NCBI GenBank assembly: GCA_947456915.1
Contig: CANGUQ010000028.1
Location: 1-15,758, forward strand
Origin: Betaproteobacteria bacterium
GTDB taxonomy: Bacteria > Pseudomonadota > Gammaproteobacteria > Burkholderiales > CAIKXV01
Length of the DNA stretch: 15,758 bases
Direction of reading: 5' to 3'
Shown: piece by piece, positions 13,884-15,758 of the stretch
How positions within the stretch are numbered: the first letter of the stretch is position 1
Layout of the letters: each line of letters begins with the position of its first letter
Position numbers and translations under genes: made by a program
The notes under the pieces: model-generated
Told to the model about the DNA's origin: nothing
Seen by the model: only the letters and a program-made list of their open reading frames with translations
The model's database searches: none

Positions 13884-13918
13884 CGTTCGTCGTCCATCGT
13901 TCTTCGTTCGACCTTCGT
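13884..13918. repeat. Five-unit degenerate 7-nt tandem repeat
   Basis: Five consecutive 7-mers on the plus strand read CGTTCGT, CGTCCAT, CGTTCTT, CGTTCGA, CCTTCGT. The array fills the middle of the 113-base spacer between the two acyl-CoA dehydrogenase genes and ends about 10 bases beyond the stop of the first. It has the same unit length as the array at 5355-5382 but a different sequence. Confidence 0.75.
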
Positions 13919-13928
13919 CATCCGCCGC

Positions 13929-15116
13929 TCACAGCCTGCCCAGCAGGCGCCGCGCGATGATCGTGCGCAGCACCTCGGTGGTGCCGCCGCGGATCGTCGC
14001 CACCGGTGCGCAGACGATGGTCTGCGCGAGGAAGCGCTCGAACGTGGCGAGCGAATCTTCGTCATCGAGCGCACTCGCGTCGGGCTCGAGCGTGACCAGC
14101 AGCCGCGCCGCCTCGACGATCTCGCGCTCGAACAGCGTGCCCATGTCCTTGACCAGCGAGGCCTCGGTCGCCAGATCGCGCGCCGCCCCGCCCGCCGCCG
14201 GATCGAGCGCGAGCGCGATGCCGAGCGACATCCGGCGCAGCGCGTGAAAGCGGGCGGTGAGCCGCCCGATCGCCTCGAACGCGCGCGCGTCGTCGATCTT
14301 CTCGAACCGGCGCACGAGTTCCACCAGCAGCGGAAACGTGGTCATGAAGCGCTCGGGACCGCTGCGCTCGAGCGCGAGCTCCGAAGTCACCTGCTTCCAG
14401 CCGGCACCGACCTCGCCGAGCACCATCGCGTCGGGCACGAACACGTTGTCGAGCCAGACCTCGTTGAACTGGTGCCGGCCGTTGAGGAAGTTGATCGGGC
14501 GGATCGTCACGCCTTCGGACCCGAGCTCGACGATCAGCTGCGACAGCCCGGCGTGGCGGTCGTCGGCAAGCGGCGAGGTCCGGCACAGCACGAAGAACGC
14601 GTCAGCCTTGTGCGCCCAGCTCGTCCACACCTTCTGCCCGGTGACGCGCCAGCCACCGTCGACCTTCTCCGCGCGCGTCTTCACCGCCGCGAGATCGGAG
14701 CCCGCGCCCGGCTCGCTCATGCCCAGCGCGAAGCAGTACTCGCCGCGCACGATCGCCGGCAGGAAACGCTCGCGCTGCGCCTCGCTGCCGTGACGCAGCA
14801 GGCTGGGGCCGGTCTGCCGGTCGCCGAACCAGTGCGCCGCGCACGGCGCAGCCACCGCCAGCATCTCCTCGGTGACGACGAAGCGATCGAGGTAGCTGCG
14901 CTCCTGACCGCCATAGCGCCGCGGCCAGGTCATGCCGATCCAGCCGCGGGCAGCCACCCGCTGCGTGAACCCGAGGTCGTACTCGGTGTGTCCCAGTCGC
15001 GGCCGGATGCGTCCGCTCGCCAGCTCCTCGCGCAGGAAGGTGCGCACCTCCTCGCGCAGCGCGCGGGTGGAGGCCGGCAGTTCCAGCTCGGAGAACTCGA
15101 CGTCGTGAAAAAGCAT
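13929..15116 (-). CDS. Acyl-CoA dehydrogenase
   Basis: A 395-residue FAD enzyme oxidising an acyl-CoA to the 2-enoyl-CoA. In order: N-terminal helices with GWIGMTWPRRYGGQERS (58-74), the flavin-contact motif FALGMSEPGAGSDLAAVKT (129-147), the beta domain with GQKVWTSWAHKADAFFVLCRT (160-180), the C-terminal helices with LALERSGPERF (247-257), where Glu250 is a candidate catalytic base, and the end RGGTTEVLRTIIARRLLGRL (376-395) that contacts FAD. Length and motifs fit a complete enzyme. The start MLFHDVEF is preferred; the open frame continues upstream to 15446 but that part is Arg-rich and overlaps the divergent transporter gene. A second dehydrogenase gene follows after 113 bases, suggesting one operon and a heteromeric complex. 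Substrate is unknown; such pairs often act on branched, aromatic or steroid-derived acyl-CoAs. Confidence 0.93.
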   Translation of the reverse strand: MLFHDVEFSELELPASTRALREEVRTFLREELASGRIRPRLGHTEYDLGFTQRVAARGWIGMTWPRRYGGQERSYLDRFVVTEEMLAVAAPCAAHWFGDRQTGPSLLRHGSEAQRERFLPAIVRGEYCFALGMSEPGAGSDLAAVKTRAEKVDGGWRVTGQKVWTSWAHKADAFFVLCRTSPLADDRHAGLSQLIVELGSEGVTIRPINFLNGRHQFNEVWLDNVFVPDAMVLGEVGAGWKQVTSELALERSGPERFMTTFPLLVELVRRFEKIDDARAFEAIGRLTARFHALRRMSLGIALALDPAAGGAARDLATEASLVKDMGTLFEREIVEAARLLVTLEPDASALDDEDSLATFERFLAQTIVCAPVATIRGGTTEVLRTIIARRLLGRL

Positions 15117-15239
15117 CTGCCGGGTGCAGGATCGCCGTGGACACGGCGCGGAACCGGACTCTAGGCGAATCGCGGGGGGAGCGTCAAACGCAGCACGCGT
15201 ACCATCGCGGGAGTTCACTCCGACCGCCGATTGCCCGCC
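15117..15239. promoter_or_regulatory. Divergent promoter region between dehydrogenase and EamA genes
   Basis: A 123-base spacer between two outward-facing genes; both promoters must lie here or within the neighbouring coding regions. No clear -35/-10 pair or operator palindrome could be picked out by eye. Confidence 0.4.
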
Positions 15240-15758
15240 ATGCCTGCCGAAGTCGCTCTCGCCGTGCTGTTCGGCGCGCTGCTGCACGCGACGTGGAACA
15301 CGCTGGTCAAGGCGTCGGAGGACAAGCTCGCACTGACGGTGCTGGTGTGCTGTGCCGCCGGGCTGTGGTCGCTGCCGGCGATCGCCGTGCTGCCCGCGCC
15401 GGCGCCGGAGAGCTGGCGCTACATCGCCCAGTCGACACTGATCCATCTCTTCTACTTCACGTTCGTCGGTCTCGCGTACAGCAAGGTCGATCTGTCGGTA
15501 GCCTACCCGCTGATGCGCGGACTGCCGCCGCTGGCCACCCTGCTGCTCGCGGGCTGGCTGCTCGACGAATCGGCGAGCGCGCAGGCGCTGCTGGGGGTGC
15601 TGGCGGTGAGCGCGGGCGTGCTCGTGCTGCTGGCCGAGTCGCGCCGGGCAGGCGCGATCGACCGGCGGTCACTGGCAGTGGTCGGCGTGGTGGTCGCCTC
15701 GATCGTGACCTACACGATCAACGACGCGATCGGCGCTCGCGCCGCGGGTCACGCCGGG
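15240..15758 (+). CDS. EamA/DMT-superfamily transporter, N-terminal part (partial)
   Basis: The frame from the ATG at 15240 stays open to the window edge, giving 173 residues of an inner-membrane transporter. It starts MPAEVALAVLFGALLHATWNTLVKASEDK, matching the usual EamA opening in which the first helix ends with H-x-x-W-N. Five or so membrane segments are visible: residues about 4-20, 33-50, 64-83, 90-108 and 112-131, with a sixth beginning near 142 (SLAVVGVVVASIVTYTI). The pattern YSKVDLSVAYPLMRGLPPLATLL in the middle is the typical end of the first EamA repeat. Complete members have about 280-300 residues and ten helices, so roughly half the gene is missing. Substrate is unknown; this family includes exporters of amino acids and metabolites. 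Confidence 0.9.
   Translation, partial: MPAEVALAVLFGALLHATWNTLVKASEDKLALTVLVCCAAGLWSLPAIAVLPAPAPESWRYIAQSTLIHLFYFTFVGLAYSKVDLSVAYPLMRGLPPLATLLLAGWLLDESASAQALLGVLAVSAGVLVLLAESRRAGAIDRRSLAVVGVVVASIVTYTINDAIGARAAGHAG

Noticed and set aside
12415..15164. Long plus-strand frames across both dehydrogenase genes.
   Set aside because: Arg-rich, no domain, antisense to two clear acyl-CoA dehydrogenases.
15117..15446. N-terminal extension of the first acyl-CoA dehydrogenase by 110 residues.
   Set aside because: Arg/Gln-rich, overlaps the divergent EamA gene, and family homologues start at the MLFHDVEF-like position.

Overview
The window is high-GC DNA (roughly two thirds G+C, strong G/C bias at codon third positions) from a proteobacterium, most likely a betaproteobacterium of the Burkholderiales type. 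The main pointers are a Bug/TctC-type solute receptor, paired acyl-CoA dehydrogenases beside an EamA transporter, and a DUF3391-type HD-GYP protein paired with an EAL protein. No rRNA, tRNA, CRISPR array, phage gene or insertion sequence was seen.

Layout. (1) 2-2970, plus strand: the end of an ABC ATPase, its permease and a GldG-like auxiliary membrane protein, in one tightly packed operon. (2) 3175-5117, minus strand: an alpha/beta hydrolase followed by an asparaginase family protein, whose start and stop codons share one base. A short spacer with hairpins lies between these convergent operons. (3) 5118-6613: accessory-looking sequence with an AT-rich palindrome, a 7-nt tandem array, an unrecognised 164-aa protein, a doubtful small membrane protein and a probable flagellar-type (sigma-28) promoter. 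(4) 6695-10056, plus strand: two translationally coupled cyclic-di-GMP genes. The first has a degenerate HD-GYP domain behind an unusually long linker carrying four spaced amphipathic helices. The second has a degenerate GGDEF followed by an EAL domain with all catalytic residues. (5) 10277-12400, minus strand: a Bug periplasmic receptor followed by an enolase-superfamily enzyme. (6) 12727-15116, minus strand: two acyl-CoA dehydrogenases, probably partners, separated by a spacer holding a second 7-nt tandem array. (7) From 15240, plus strand: the start of an EamA/DMT transporter running off the window.

How the parts work together. The most distinctive piece is the c-di-GMP pair. The HD-GYP gene is preceded by a 12-of-16 match to the sigma-28 consensus with exact spacing. 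The first protein looks unable to build the normal metal site, while the second looks like an active c-di-GMP phosphodiesterase. The simplest reading is a flagellar-regulon module in which a catalytically damaged, possibly membrane-associated HD-GYP protein senses or scaffolds, and the co-translated EAL protein does the hydrolysis. The remaining genes are ordinary catabolic and transport functions: amide hydrolysis, organic-acid capture plus an enolase-type enzyme, and acyl-CoA oxidation.
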